Source: Saccharomycodes ludwigii (Eukaryota; Ascomycota; Saccharomycetes; Saccharomycodales; Saccharomycodaceae). From it: 64,000 bases of DNA. A program made the position numbers and the translations under genes. Shown here piece by piece: positions 56,977-64,000 of the stretch. Numbering within the stretch: the first letter of the stretch is position 1; every line of letters begins with the position of its first letter. The stretch lies in assembly GCF_020623625.1 (NCBI RefSeq), contig NC_060203.1, positions 1-64,000 of the forward strand, read 5' to 3'. The notes below the pieces were generated by a model, which was given only the letters and a program-made list of their open reading frames with translations, was not told where the DNA came from and did not search any database.

Positions 56977-57978
56977 ATGTCAATTCAACAAGAACAATAC
57001 ACATTTGATGATTTAGATTTATCCAATGTACCACCAATACAAGATAATAGTAATCACAAACTTGATCATCATCATCCCAGAGAACTATGTAAAATTTTAT
57101 ACTCCAAAGACTATCTCCATACCCTAAAAATATTTAATGCTTTACTAAATTCAAATGAATACTCTAAAAGGTCTTTGTACATCACTAAACAGGTTATTCA
57201 GTTAGTTCCAGCCTATTATACTGCTTGGAATTTCCGTTTCCATATTTTACAAAAGTTAATGGCATTATCGGATACAGAAAATGAAATCACTTTGGATAAA
57301 GAGTTGGATTGGTTGGATGAATTTACCTTAAACAATCCTAAAAACTACCAAATATGGTCCTATAGAGAATCTTTAATTAAGGATACTGTATCTTTTCCCA
57401 ATCAACATAGCTTAAAAAGAGAATTGCCCATTATTGAATTAATGATTGATGATGATACCAAGAATTATCATGTATGGTCTTATAGAAAATGGTGTGTTAA
57501 ATATTACCAGGACTATACTAACGAATGGAAATTCTGTGACAAATATATAGATAGAGATGTTTACAATAACAGTAGTTGGTGTCACAGAATGTTTATCCTA
57601 GAAAATATGATCTTGGTTTCCACGCCCATTGATCGTTTGTCATTAATTGAAAAAGAAACCAAGTATACTATGGAAAAGATAGACTTGGCCCCACAAAATA
57701 TTAGTTCATGGAACTACTACCGTAGATTACAACTATTACTATTAAATAACGGTACCGACAACCATAAAAAAAATATTAATTTACAAAACTCTATTGAATT
57801 TGCAAACAGATTTAACACTACGAGCTCTTATGCACTAGAATATTTGGCCTTTGCTTATTCAGCTTTAGATTCACAAAAATATAGAACACAAATATTAGAA
57901 ATATATCAGTGTTTAGTTACAAAATATGATCCTATTAGAGCAAATTATTGGAAGTATAAGATAAGTGAATTAGAGTAG
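56977..57978 (+). CDS. RAM2: RAM2, alpha subunit of farnesyl/geranylgeranyl transferases
   Basis: A 333-residue protein with the five PFTA repeats of prenyltransferase alpha subunits: YYTAWNFRFHI, NYQIWSYRESL, NYHVWSYRKWC, NNSSWCHRMF and NISSWNYYRR. Ram2 pairs with Ram1 (farnesyltransferase) or Cdc43 (geranylgeranyltransferase I) to lipidate CaaX proteins such as Ras, a-factor and Rho GTPases in the cytosol. S. cerevisiae Ram2 is 316 residues. Start at ATG 56977, directly behind the TATA-rich leader. It is divergent from SPT23, as for YKL019W and YKL020C. Confidence 0.96.
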   Translation: MSIQQEQYTFDDLDLSNVPPIQDNSNHKLDHHHPRELCKILYSKDYLHTLKIFNALLNSNEYSKRSLYITKQVIQLVPAYYTAWNFRFHILQKLMALSDTENEITLDKELDWLDEFTLNNPKNYQIWSYRESLIKDTVSFPNQHSLKRELPIIELMIDDDTKNYHVWSYRKWCVKYYQDYTNEWKFCDKYIDRDVYNNSSWCHRMFILENMILVSTPIDRLSLIEKETKYTMEKIDLAPQNISSWNYYRRLQLLLLNNGTDNHKKNINLQNSIEFANRFNTTSSYALEYLAFAYSALDSQKYRTQILEIYQCLVTKYDPIRANYWKYKISELE

Positions 57979-58229
57979 AAAATATGGTCAATGACTTGTA
58001 TATTTATATATTTACATTTGTAATATTAATCTACACCAAGCATATGTGGTATTTTATTTAAAAAATCGTTTTTTACCGGTCATTGGTCATTCTTTGTATT
58101 ACAAAAAAATGTTTTGCTTCTAAACGTTTCTTTTTTTTTTTTTTTTTTTCGCTTTTTTTTTTTTTTTTTTGGCTTTTTTTTTTTCAACTTCATTGAAGAA
58201 ATGCTCTTCATTCAAACAATAAATACTCA

Positions 58230-58261
<32 letters not shown>

Positions 58262-58337
58262 ATTCAGCTGTTCATCTTTTTTAGTCACCTCTATTGTATT
58301 AAGACACTAACATATATACATATATATAGCATTAATA
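57979..58337. other. Intergenic DNA, RAM2 to YVH1
   Basis: 360 bp with four long T-runs (58130-58190 and 58230-58258) and no motif I can name. Confidence 0.5.
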
Positions 58338-59402
58338 ATGGACAGAATTTTAGGTGGTATATACGTAGGTTCAGTTCAACCAATTATTGATCATACACCA
58401 CTAAAGTCTCAATACAACATCACACATGTATTATCGATAATAAAATTTAAAGTTTTACCAGAATACCTGGTACGGAAAAGTTACGCTTTGAAAAACGTTC
58501 CAATAGATGATTCTGATACTGTAGATATTTTACAATACATAAACGAATGCAATAGATTTATAGATCAATGTTTGTATCCAAACGAGCCTGAATATGATCC
58601 GAGAAAAGTCAATTTCAAGAAGATCCCACAAAGTGGTAATGCTGTTTTCATTCATTGCCATGCCGGTATGTCAAGATCCGTAACTTTTGCTGTATCTTAT
58701 TTGATGTATAGATTTGGATTGAGCTTAACCACCGCTTTACATGCCGTTAAACGGAAGAGACCTCAAGCCCAACCAAATGATAATTTTATGGACCAATTAG
58801 GAATATTTGAAAAAATGGGTGGCCAATACGTAGATGATAATCACATACTCTATAAACAATGGAAATTAAAGAATGCTGTTAAAATTAATCCAGATTCAAC
58901 TGAGATATTAACAACTAATGATGAATTGTTTACCAATAATGAGAATTGTATTGTTACGCCTAATAATATGCAAGAAGATATGAGCTTGATAAGGTGTAAA
59001 AAATGTAGGCAAAGATTAGCATTGTCATCTTCATTTATAAAACATGAGCCTCCAAGCGAAGAGTCTTCTGAAAGTCACTTTATCAGAAGAGCAGCTGGTT
59101 CCCGAAGAGTTGTTGACATCGAAAAGTCACAAGATCAATGTTCACACTATTTTGTTGAGCCATTGAATTGGATGAAAGAGGAATTACAAGGTAAACAACA
59201 ATTAGAAGGAAAATTTAATTGTCCTAATTGTGAAAGTAAAATTGGTGGGTATAATTGGAAAGGTTCAAGATGCAGTTGCGGAAAATGGATGGTTCCTGCT
59301 ATTCATTTATTAGCTGCAAAAGTTGATAAAGTACCTGCAAAGGGTAAAATTTTAACCAATGCTGTTAATTTTACTGGAGAAACTAAGAATGCCAATGTTT
59401 AA
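58338..59402 (+). CDS. YVH1: YVH1, dual-specificity phosphatase and 60S maturation factor
   Basis: A 354-residue protein (S. cerevisiae 364). The N-terminal dual-specificity phosphatase domain has the signature HCHAGMSRS (106-114, nucleophile Cys107) and general-acid region DDSDT (57-61). The C-terminal zinc-binding domain has CKKC, HYFVEPLNWM, CPNC and CSCGKWMVPAIH. Yvh1 displaces Mrt4 from pre-60S ribosomes through the zinc domain and also affects spore maturation and glycogen; the phosphatase activity is not needed for the ribosomal role. Key residues are intact. It corresponds to YIR026C and is convergent with MND2, as in S. cerevisiae. Confidence 0.96.
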   Translation: MDRILGGIYVGSVQPIIDHTPLKSQYNITHVLSIIKFKVLPEYLVRKSYALKNVPIDDSDTVDILQYINECNRFIDQCLYPNEPEYDPRKVNFKKIPQSGNAVFIHCHAGMSRSVTFAVSYLMYRFGLSLTTALHAVKRKRPQAQPNDNFMDQLGIFEKMGGQYVDDNHILYKQWKLKNAVKINPDSTEILTTNDELFTNNENCIVTPNNMQEDMSLIRCKKCRQRLALSSSFIKHEPPSEESSESHFIRRAAGSRRVVDIEKSQDQCSHYFVEPLNWMKEELQGKQQLEGKFNCPNCESKIGGYNWKGSRCSCGKWMVPAIHLLAAKVDKVPAKGKILTNAVNFTGETKNANV

Positions 59403-59616
59403 AATGTTTTATCTTTTTTTTTTTTTTTTTTTTTTTGTATTAGTTTGATTATTTTTGCACATCTTTTGCCATCATTTGTATATATAAGTTAATGTATTAT
59501 ACATTTATATCTTCAAGTTTCACTAACATCTTTTAAAATATTCAAAGAAATGAAATAATTTTTTTTTTCGCAAACAGATGATACAACGTTATTTTCTTAA
59601 TGTTGCTATTTTCATA

Positions 59617-60450
59617 TTACCAACCCTCATTGTGACCTTGTTCCCCCAATTCCTCATTGTATAAGTAAGAATTATGTTCATACTGGCCATGTTCTTCATA
59701 TTCATACTCATCTTCCTCTACCATAGCATAATCTTGACCCATATCATAAGAATCCGTTATATCCCCATCTAAATTAATGTCCATATTTACACTATGCACC
59801 GAAGTATCATGGTTATTATTAGTGTTATTATTATTTTCGTACAGGGATCTACGAAGAACTCTATTAGAATAATCTAATTCTTTTATTTGTAGTGTATTTC
59901 TCTCTTCTTCTTTTAAATAATGTTCTAATTCAGCCATAGTTTTATCACACCCAATTGGAACAAAAGTGTTCCAACCTAAATATTTAATATCTTTTCTCAG
60001 GCTATTCATATATCTGTAGTTTTCCTCAAACATCATGTTACAAGCTACATCATTCTCATTAAAAGTGAAAAACGGAATGTCAGTGCTAGGGGTATATGCA
60101 TTCAAAGGTATGAACCTGTCCATAAACCTTCTTCTCCTCTTATGAAATCCATTTTTAGAATTTTGCTTTCGATATACTTGAGTTCTTTCTTCGATGTTGC
60201 TGTTATTTCCTGAAATTCTATTCAGATTAGCAGCACCCCTTGCATTGTAAGTGGCATTGTTATTGCCATTCCCATTTAATTCTTCTTGAATATGTCTAAA
60301 AAAAGTTGTATCAAATAAAGTTTTCTTGGTATAAGTTAAACATTCGATATTATTATTATTATTATTTTTTTCATTGTTTTGATTATCGTTATAATTAATG
60401 TCAGCCAGATTTGAATCTGATATATTTTCTAAAATAGAGCTAGAAAACAT
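59617..60450 (-). CDS. MND2: MND2/APC15-like anaphase-promoting complex subunit
   Basis: A 277-residue protein, largely Asn-rich and disordered. It has a basic patch (FHKRRRRFMDRFIPLN, about 101-116), then a conserved-looking block ending in YLGWNTFVPIG (156-166) and a Glu-rich C-terminal tail. The (N)xVPIG element followed by a helix and an acidic tail is the recognisable feature of Apc15/Mnd2. The position next to YVH1 in convergent orientation is that of S. cerevisiae MND2 (YIR025W). Mnd2 is an APC/C subunit that restrains the Ama1 form during meiosis and helps mitotic checkpoint complex turnover. Assignment rests on synteny plus the short motif. S. cerevisiae Mnd2 is longer (368). Confidence 0.75.
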   Translation of the reverse strand: MFSSSILENISDSNLADINYNDNQNNEKNNNNNNIECLTYTKKTLFDTTFFRHIQEELNGNGNNNATYNARGAANLNRISGNNSNIEERTQVYRKQNSKNGFHKRRRRFMDRFIPLNAYTPSTDIPFFTFNENDVACNMMFEENYRYMNSLRKDIKYLGWNTFVPIGCDKTMAELEHYLKEEERNTLQIKELDYSNRVLRRSLYENNNNTNNNHDTSVHSVNMDINLDGDITDSYDMGQDYAMVEEDEYEYEEHGQYEHNSYLYNEELGEQGHNEGW

Positions 60451-60986
60451 TGATCTGGGTATATTTCTGGGAATCTTGCTTTACTTCTTACTTTTATAAC
60501 TTGATAATGATCTATAATGAGAATGTAAACAAGATTACACTTGAGTGACTATGTCGTATAAGTAAATTATGAGTGTGTTTAGAGTTGAAAATTTATAAAA
60601 CTACTAAAAAAAAAAAAAAAAAAAAATATAAAAAAATAAAAAAAAAAAAAAAACTTAACAATCTGCACACAAAAAAAAAAAATATATATATATATATCTA
60701 GTTTTAATCCTAAAGTCATTTCTAGAATACACCTAAACAACATCACAAGACTTTTCACTTCCTCAGAATTTCACAGGTACCAAATTTTTAAAAAAAAAAT
60801 AAAAATATGAAAAATATGTTTCAGATATTATCAACTCTACTTCAATAAATAAGATATCTTATTATATATTATGAGTTTGATAAGAAATAAAAATAAACAA
60901 TCTGAGTATCTACAATAATTGGTTAGTTTTTATTGATTTAGTCATTAGGTTTATAATAAACTATAAACAAATGATACCAATATTAT
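60451..60986. other. Intergenic DNA upstream of MND2
   Basis: About 540 bp, very AT-rich, with A-runs (60606-60653, 60670-60682). It must hold the MND2 promoter; no individual site stands out. Confidence 0.5.
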
Positions 60987-61563
60987 TTAATCCAAATTTT
61001 GTTGACTTAATGTTGGTCCTGCACTAGCCCTTGAATTTTTTTGTATGTCTTTAGCGGTTCTGGTAACTTGGGTAGAAACATCATTACCTAAATTATTCAA
61101 AGTTTGGCTCACACCATCAACAAACGTATTTAATGGGTTGATAGACTTGAAATATGAACTGTTCTTTGCGTATGAAATTAACTTGTGGTATAAATATTGA
61201 CCAAAAGAAGTATAAGCTTTGGCAATACCAGATAAATTACTATCTTGAAAATTTAAAATAAAGCCAGCATTTTCACGGACAGCTGCTAATACGATAGCAA
61301 CTAACGCCAAGTCAACAGAAATATGTATCAACTTTATTTTAATTTTATTTTAATTTTTTTTTTTTTTTTTTACAGTACAAAAATTAAATCAATTAATTAT
61401 AAAAGCACTAGTTAGTAATATAATTCTTATTTTCGTTTCGTTTTATCTTTTTTTTTTCTTTTTGTTACGATCTAATGAAAATAGAACTATCAAAACACAA
61501 AATAGCACCTAAAGAATTGAATTTTGAAAAAGTATTGGGTTTTATAATACATACTGATCCCAT
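60987..61563 (-). CDS. Small spliced membrane-type protein, YKL018C-A position
   Basis: Predicted two-exon gene. The long second exon (60987-61331) is open but lacks an ATG at its beginning. Upstream, ATGGGATCA (61555-61563) is followed directly by a perfect GTATGT donor (61549-61554). A perfect TACTAAC branchpoint lies at 61411-61417, and an AG at 61332-61333 joins in frame. The product has 118 residues: MGS, then a short hydrophobic segment (LALVAIVLAAVRENAGFIL), a YLYHKLISYAK region and a polar tail. The position between RAM2 and SWD2 on this strand matches S. cerevisiae YKL018C-A, a small mitochondrial-listed protein (MCO12) of unknown function. The branchpoint-to-acceptor distance (about 80 nt) is long, so the acceptor is the least certain part. 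Confidence 0.7.
61332..61554 (-). other. Predicted 223-bp spliceosomal intron
   Basis: GTATGT donor, TACTAAC branchpoint and AG acceptor on the minus strand, all matching yeast consensus except that the acceptor is AAG. The donor follows three codons, the typical 5' position of yeast introns. Confidence 0.7.
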
Positions 61564-61995
61564 TTTAATCAACAATAAGCAATATTTTTTTTTTTATATT
61601 TGGTAAAAACTTGTTATGAACCTGATCCAAGTTTTTCTTCTTATTCTTCCTATAAACCTTTTTTTATTTTTATTTCCCTGAGAAATAACCTGAATAATTC
61701 TAAAATAGTTATTAAGAAAATAAAAAAAATATTAGTTAAAGTAAAAATGAATACAAGAAAAATGTAAACTGGCGTTTATTTATGTAATTATTTTTTTTTT
61801 TTTTTTTTTTTTTTTCTTTCTTTCTGTTCGCTTATTTTTTGTATGATGAATTTTACATTTTGCTCAACAAGAAAATTCCCTTCCTGGTCGCATTCAGCAT
61901 GTACTTATCTTATTTCCTCTTTTTGTTGACTTTGTTTCTTATAACAGAACCTCGTGTTTAAATCACAAAGAATTATCATCAAACAAGGAGTTATA
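61564..61995. promoter_or_regulatory. Divergent intergenic region before SWD2
   Basis: 430 bp shared as promoter by the small spliced gene and SWD2. It contains a T-run (61790-61815). No specific factor site is supported. Confidence 0.45.
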
Positions 61996-62985
61996 ATGAA
62001 CCTGGATATCAACAAAAATTCATTAAAAAACTTTCAAGTCATCAAATCGTTTAAGTTGCCTGAAAAGGATACAAGTCCAGTAACTTCTTTAAGTTTTGAT
62101 GACCATGGTCAATACTTATTGGCTGCTTATGCCAACAATAACATGCAATTGTTTGACTCAGTAAGTTGCAGATTTCTAAATACAATAGCGTCTAAAAAAT
62201 ATGGTTGTCATGCTGCTCAATTCACACATTCACAGGCAGAGTGTATCTATTCGAGTACAATGAAAAGTTTTGATATAAGACTTTTAAATATGGAAACAAA
62301 TCAATACCTAAGATATTTTATTGGACATGGTGCATTAGTTAGTGATTTAGAGATGAGCCCGCTGCACGATGTTTTTTTATCTGCTTCATATGATGAATCA
62401 GTAAGATTATGGGATCTTCGCGCTTCTAAAGCACAAGCTATCATTCCAAGTTTAGTACCCACCTGTATTGCTTATGATCCAAGCGGCCTGGTCTTTGCAG
62501 TGGGAAATCCAGAGAACTCGGAAATCGGTTTATATAATGTTAAAATGTTACAAGGGGGTCCATTCTTGGTTATTAAAGTAAATACACAGTTTGCAGGGAA
62601 ATGGAATAAATTGGAGTTTTCTAATGATGGGAGGTACCTTTTAGTTTCTTCTTCAGCTGGGAAACAGCTCATCTTGGATGCATTTACAGGTCAACAATTG
62701 TTTGAATTAGTCGGTACCAAGCCCTTCCCCCTGAGAGAATTCATGGATACAGGCTCTGCATGTTTTACTCCAGACGGCTCATTTTGTTTGGGTTCAAGTT
62801 ACGATGGAAGGGTAGCTGTTTGGGATGTAGGCAATTCTATAAGTGGTAGGCCCTTAAACCCATTCACATACATAGAAGGTGCACCGAATTCTTCAACGAG
62901 AACAATAAAATTTAATCCGAAATACGGTATGTTTGTCACATCGGATGAAAATATAGATTTTTATGTATATACAAATGATGATTAA
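61996..62985 (+). CDS. SWD2: SWD2, WD40 subunit of COMPASS and CPF
   Basis: A 329-residue protein, the same length as S. cerevisiae Swd2 and closely similar throughout (KYGCHAAQFTHSQAECIYSSTMKSFDIR, YDESVRLWDLR, SLVPTCIAYDPSGLVFAVGNPEN). The start chosen is the first ATG (MNLDINKN); the frame is open upstream but without an ATG. It folds as a seven-blade WD40 propeller. Swd2 is shared by COMPASS (histone H3K4 methylation, linked to H2B ubiquitination) and the cleavage and polyadenylation factor. It corresponds to YKL018W. Confidence 0.96.
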   Translation: MNLDINKNSLKNFQVIKSFKLPEKDTSPVTSLSFDDHGQYLLAAYANNNMQLFDSVSCRFLNTIASKKYGCHAAQFTHSQAECIYSSTMKSFDIRLLNMETNQYLRYFIGHGALVSDLEMSPLHDVFLSASYDESVRLWDLRASKAQAIIPSLVPTCIAYDPSGLVFAVGNPENSEIGLYNVKMLQGGPFLVIKVNTQFAGKWNKLEFSNDGRYLLVSSSAGKQLILDAFTGQQLFELVGTKPFPLREFMDTGSACFTPDGSFCLGSSYDGRVAVWDVGNSISGRPLNPFTYIEGAPNSSTRTIKFNPKYGMFVTSDENIDFYVYTNDD

Positions 62986-63068
62986 TAATATATAAAGATT
63001 TCTAATATGTAACAATAGCAAAATAGAATTGGAATTTAGAAACGTCATTTTTTTTTTTATTGTTACCT

Positions 63069-64000
63069 TCAGTTATCTTGCAAAAGCTCACTAATATCTG
63101 GATATCTAATTTCCATGTTTTCTTCAGCCCAAGAAACCCAATCTTTTAAAAATTTAATATTTGATCTCTCTAGTGTTTCCATATTACCAATTACACATAA
63201 TTGTCTTCTTGGACGAGTCATTGCAACGTTTAATCTTCTGTCGTCTCTTAAAAACCCAACATCATACGTATCATTACTTCTTACTAAAGATAAGATAATA
63301 ACTTCTTTTTCTCTCCCTTGGAACCCATCAACAGTGGATATTTCCACTTGGCTATACTTAGAATGAACCAAGCTTTTCAACAAGGATACTTGAGCACTAT
63401 AAGGAGAAATTATACCAATGTGATCTTGCAAAACATTGCTATTGAGTAAATCCTTCACATGTTTTAATACTAAATAGGCCTCATTTTCATTATACTTGGA
63501 AGAAATCAATATGCCATCACTATCGTCTCGTTCTTGTCCTTCCAAAAAATCATCTCCTTGTGTATCATACCAAATCAGTGGGATTTCTGTGTTTTCGTCT
63601 ACATCAACACCAGGCAAATCACTTAATAGTCTGTTAGCAACAGAATCTGCCGCCAAAAGCTTGTTTTCATACATCTCTTTGGACGAAAATTCCATAATTT
63701 TTTTATTCATACGGTATTGTACATTTAATAAAAGCTTGAATGAATCACCATAATGATCTTCCAACCTGTCAAAAATAGTTTTGCTCAATGTATTCTTGAT
63801 AGCATCGTTGTCTTCCGTCTTCACTGTAGGTGGCAATTGTTTGTTGTCGCCTGCCAAGACTAACCTTTTCATGTTTGATCTGTAATGGCTAATTAGTGGA
63901 ATCCAGCATTGTGGTTCTAAGCTTTGAGAGACTTCATCAATAATTAATGTACTAAATAATTTGGGGTCTATATCATAAGCTTGCAATAAAACTTTTGAAC
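63069..64000 (-). CDS. HCS1: HCS1 DNA helicase A, C-terminal part (runs off the edge)
   Basis: The 3' portion of a superfamily 1B helicase; the frame continues past base 64000, so the N-terminus and the Walker A motif are outside. Visible motifs in order: II (LIIDEVSQSLEP), III (LAGDNKQLPPT), IV (LLNVQYRMN), V (STVDGFQGREKEVIILSLVRSN) and VI (NVAMTRPRRQLCVIGN). This Upf1/IGHMBP2-like set fits Hcs1, the 5'-3' helicase co-purifying with DNA polymerase alpha. The location next to SWD2 matches YKL017C. Sen1 is a family relative, but synteny argues against it. Confidence 0.9.
   Translation of the reverse strand, partial: SKVLLQAYDIDPKLFSTLIIDEVSQSLEPQCWIPLISHYRSNMKRLVLAGDNKQLPPTVKTEDNDAIKNTLSKTIFDRLEDHYGDSFKLLLNVQYRMNKKIMEFSSKEMYENKLLAADSVANRLLSDLPGVDVDENTEIPLIWYDTQGDDFLEGQERDDSDGILISSKYNENEAYLVLKHVKDLLNSNVLQDHIGIISPYSAQVSLLKSLVHSKYSQVEISTVDGFQGREKEVIILSLVRSNDTYDVGFLRDDRRLNVAMTRPRRQLCVIGNMETLERSNIKFLKDWVSWAEENMEIRYPDISELLQDN

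Noticed and set aside
63069-64000. SEN1 as the identity of the right-edge helicase
   Set aside because: The motifs fit Sen1, Upf1 and Hcs1 alike, but adjacency to SWD2 and the compact C-terminus favour HCS1.

Overview
The window is a chromosome end of a budding yeast (Saccharomycotina). It opens with an irregular C1-3A telomeric repeat at bases 1-62, so base 1 is the left tip. It then runs through about 36 kb of AT-rich subtelomere into a compact gene block. The organism looks like a lineage that did not pass through the Saccharomyces whole-genome duplication (WGD). From about 37 kb on, genes that S. cerevisiae keeps on two chromosomes are interleaved here. PAN3, URA6, CDC16, MAK11, SPT23, RAM2, SWD2 and HCS1 belong to the YKL017-YKL025 block. 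The IRC24-type reductase, LYS1, YVH1 and MND2 belong to the YIR025-YIR036 block. One SPT23/MGA2 gene stands where the two blocks meet. A Saccharomycodes-like or other non-WGD yeast would fit; the species cannot be fixed from sequence alone.

Subtelomere, 1-36 kb. A 47-bp satellite (100-590) and a longer 170-240 bp repeat (3554-4930) lie in AT-rich DNA, the second interrupted by a solo LTR with a 5-bp target duplication. A class III aminotransferase (8067-9479) is followed by three LTR copies of a Ty1/copia-like element (9599-12267). Two of them bracket an unrecognised roughly 300-codon open frame. A cluster of Tbf1-like motifs follows at 12.6-12.8 kb, then 4.8 kb with no credible gene, then a giant FLO-type adhesin (17682-23273, minus). 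Between two degraded hAT transposon copies in direct orientation (about 25.2-26.7 and 29.5-32.3 kb) sits a 224-residue protein with 69 cysteines, apparently a very large repetitive metallothionein. The inner part of this zone carries a TMT1-like methyltransferase with a perfect Leu3 site upstream, a THI5-family thiamine precursor enzyme and an unrecognised 249-residue ORF.

Core block, 37-64 kb. In order: PAN3 (-), IRC24-like reductase (+), URA6 with an N-terminal membrane/mitochondrial-type extension (+), a Lys/Glu-rich protein (+), CDC16 (-), LYS1 (+), MAK11 (-), a pair of nested solo LTRs, SPT23/MGA2 (-), RAM2 (+), YVH1 (+), MND2/APC15 (-), a small intron-containing gene matching YKL018C-A by position (-), SWD2 (+), and the 3' part of HCS1 (-), which runs off the right edge.

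The observations I rank highest are the giant CVC-repeat metallothionein with its direct-repeat flanks (a possible CUP1-like amplifiable unit), the unrecognised cargo between LTRs, the Leu3 site in front of the TMT1-like gene, the two-start arrangement of URA6, and the split small gene at 61 kb.
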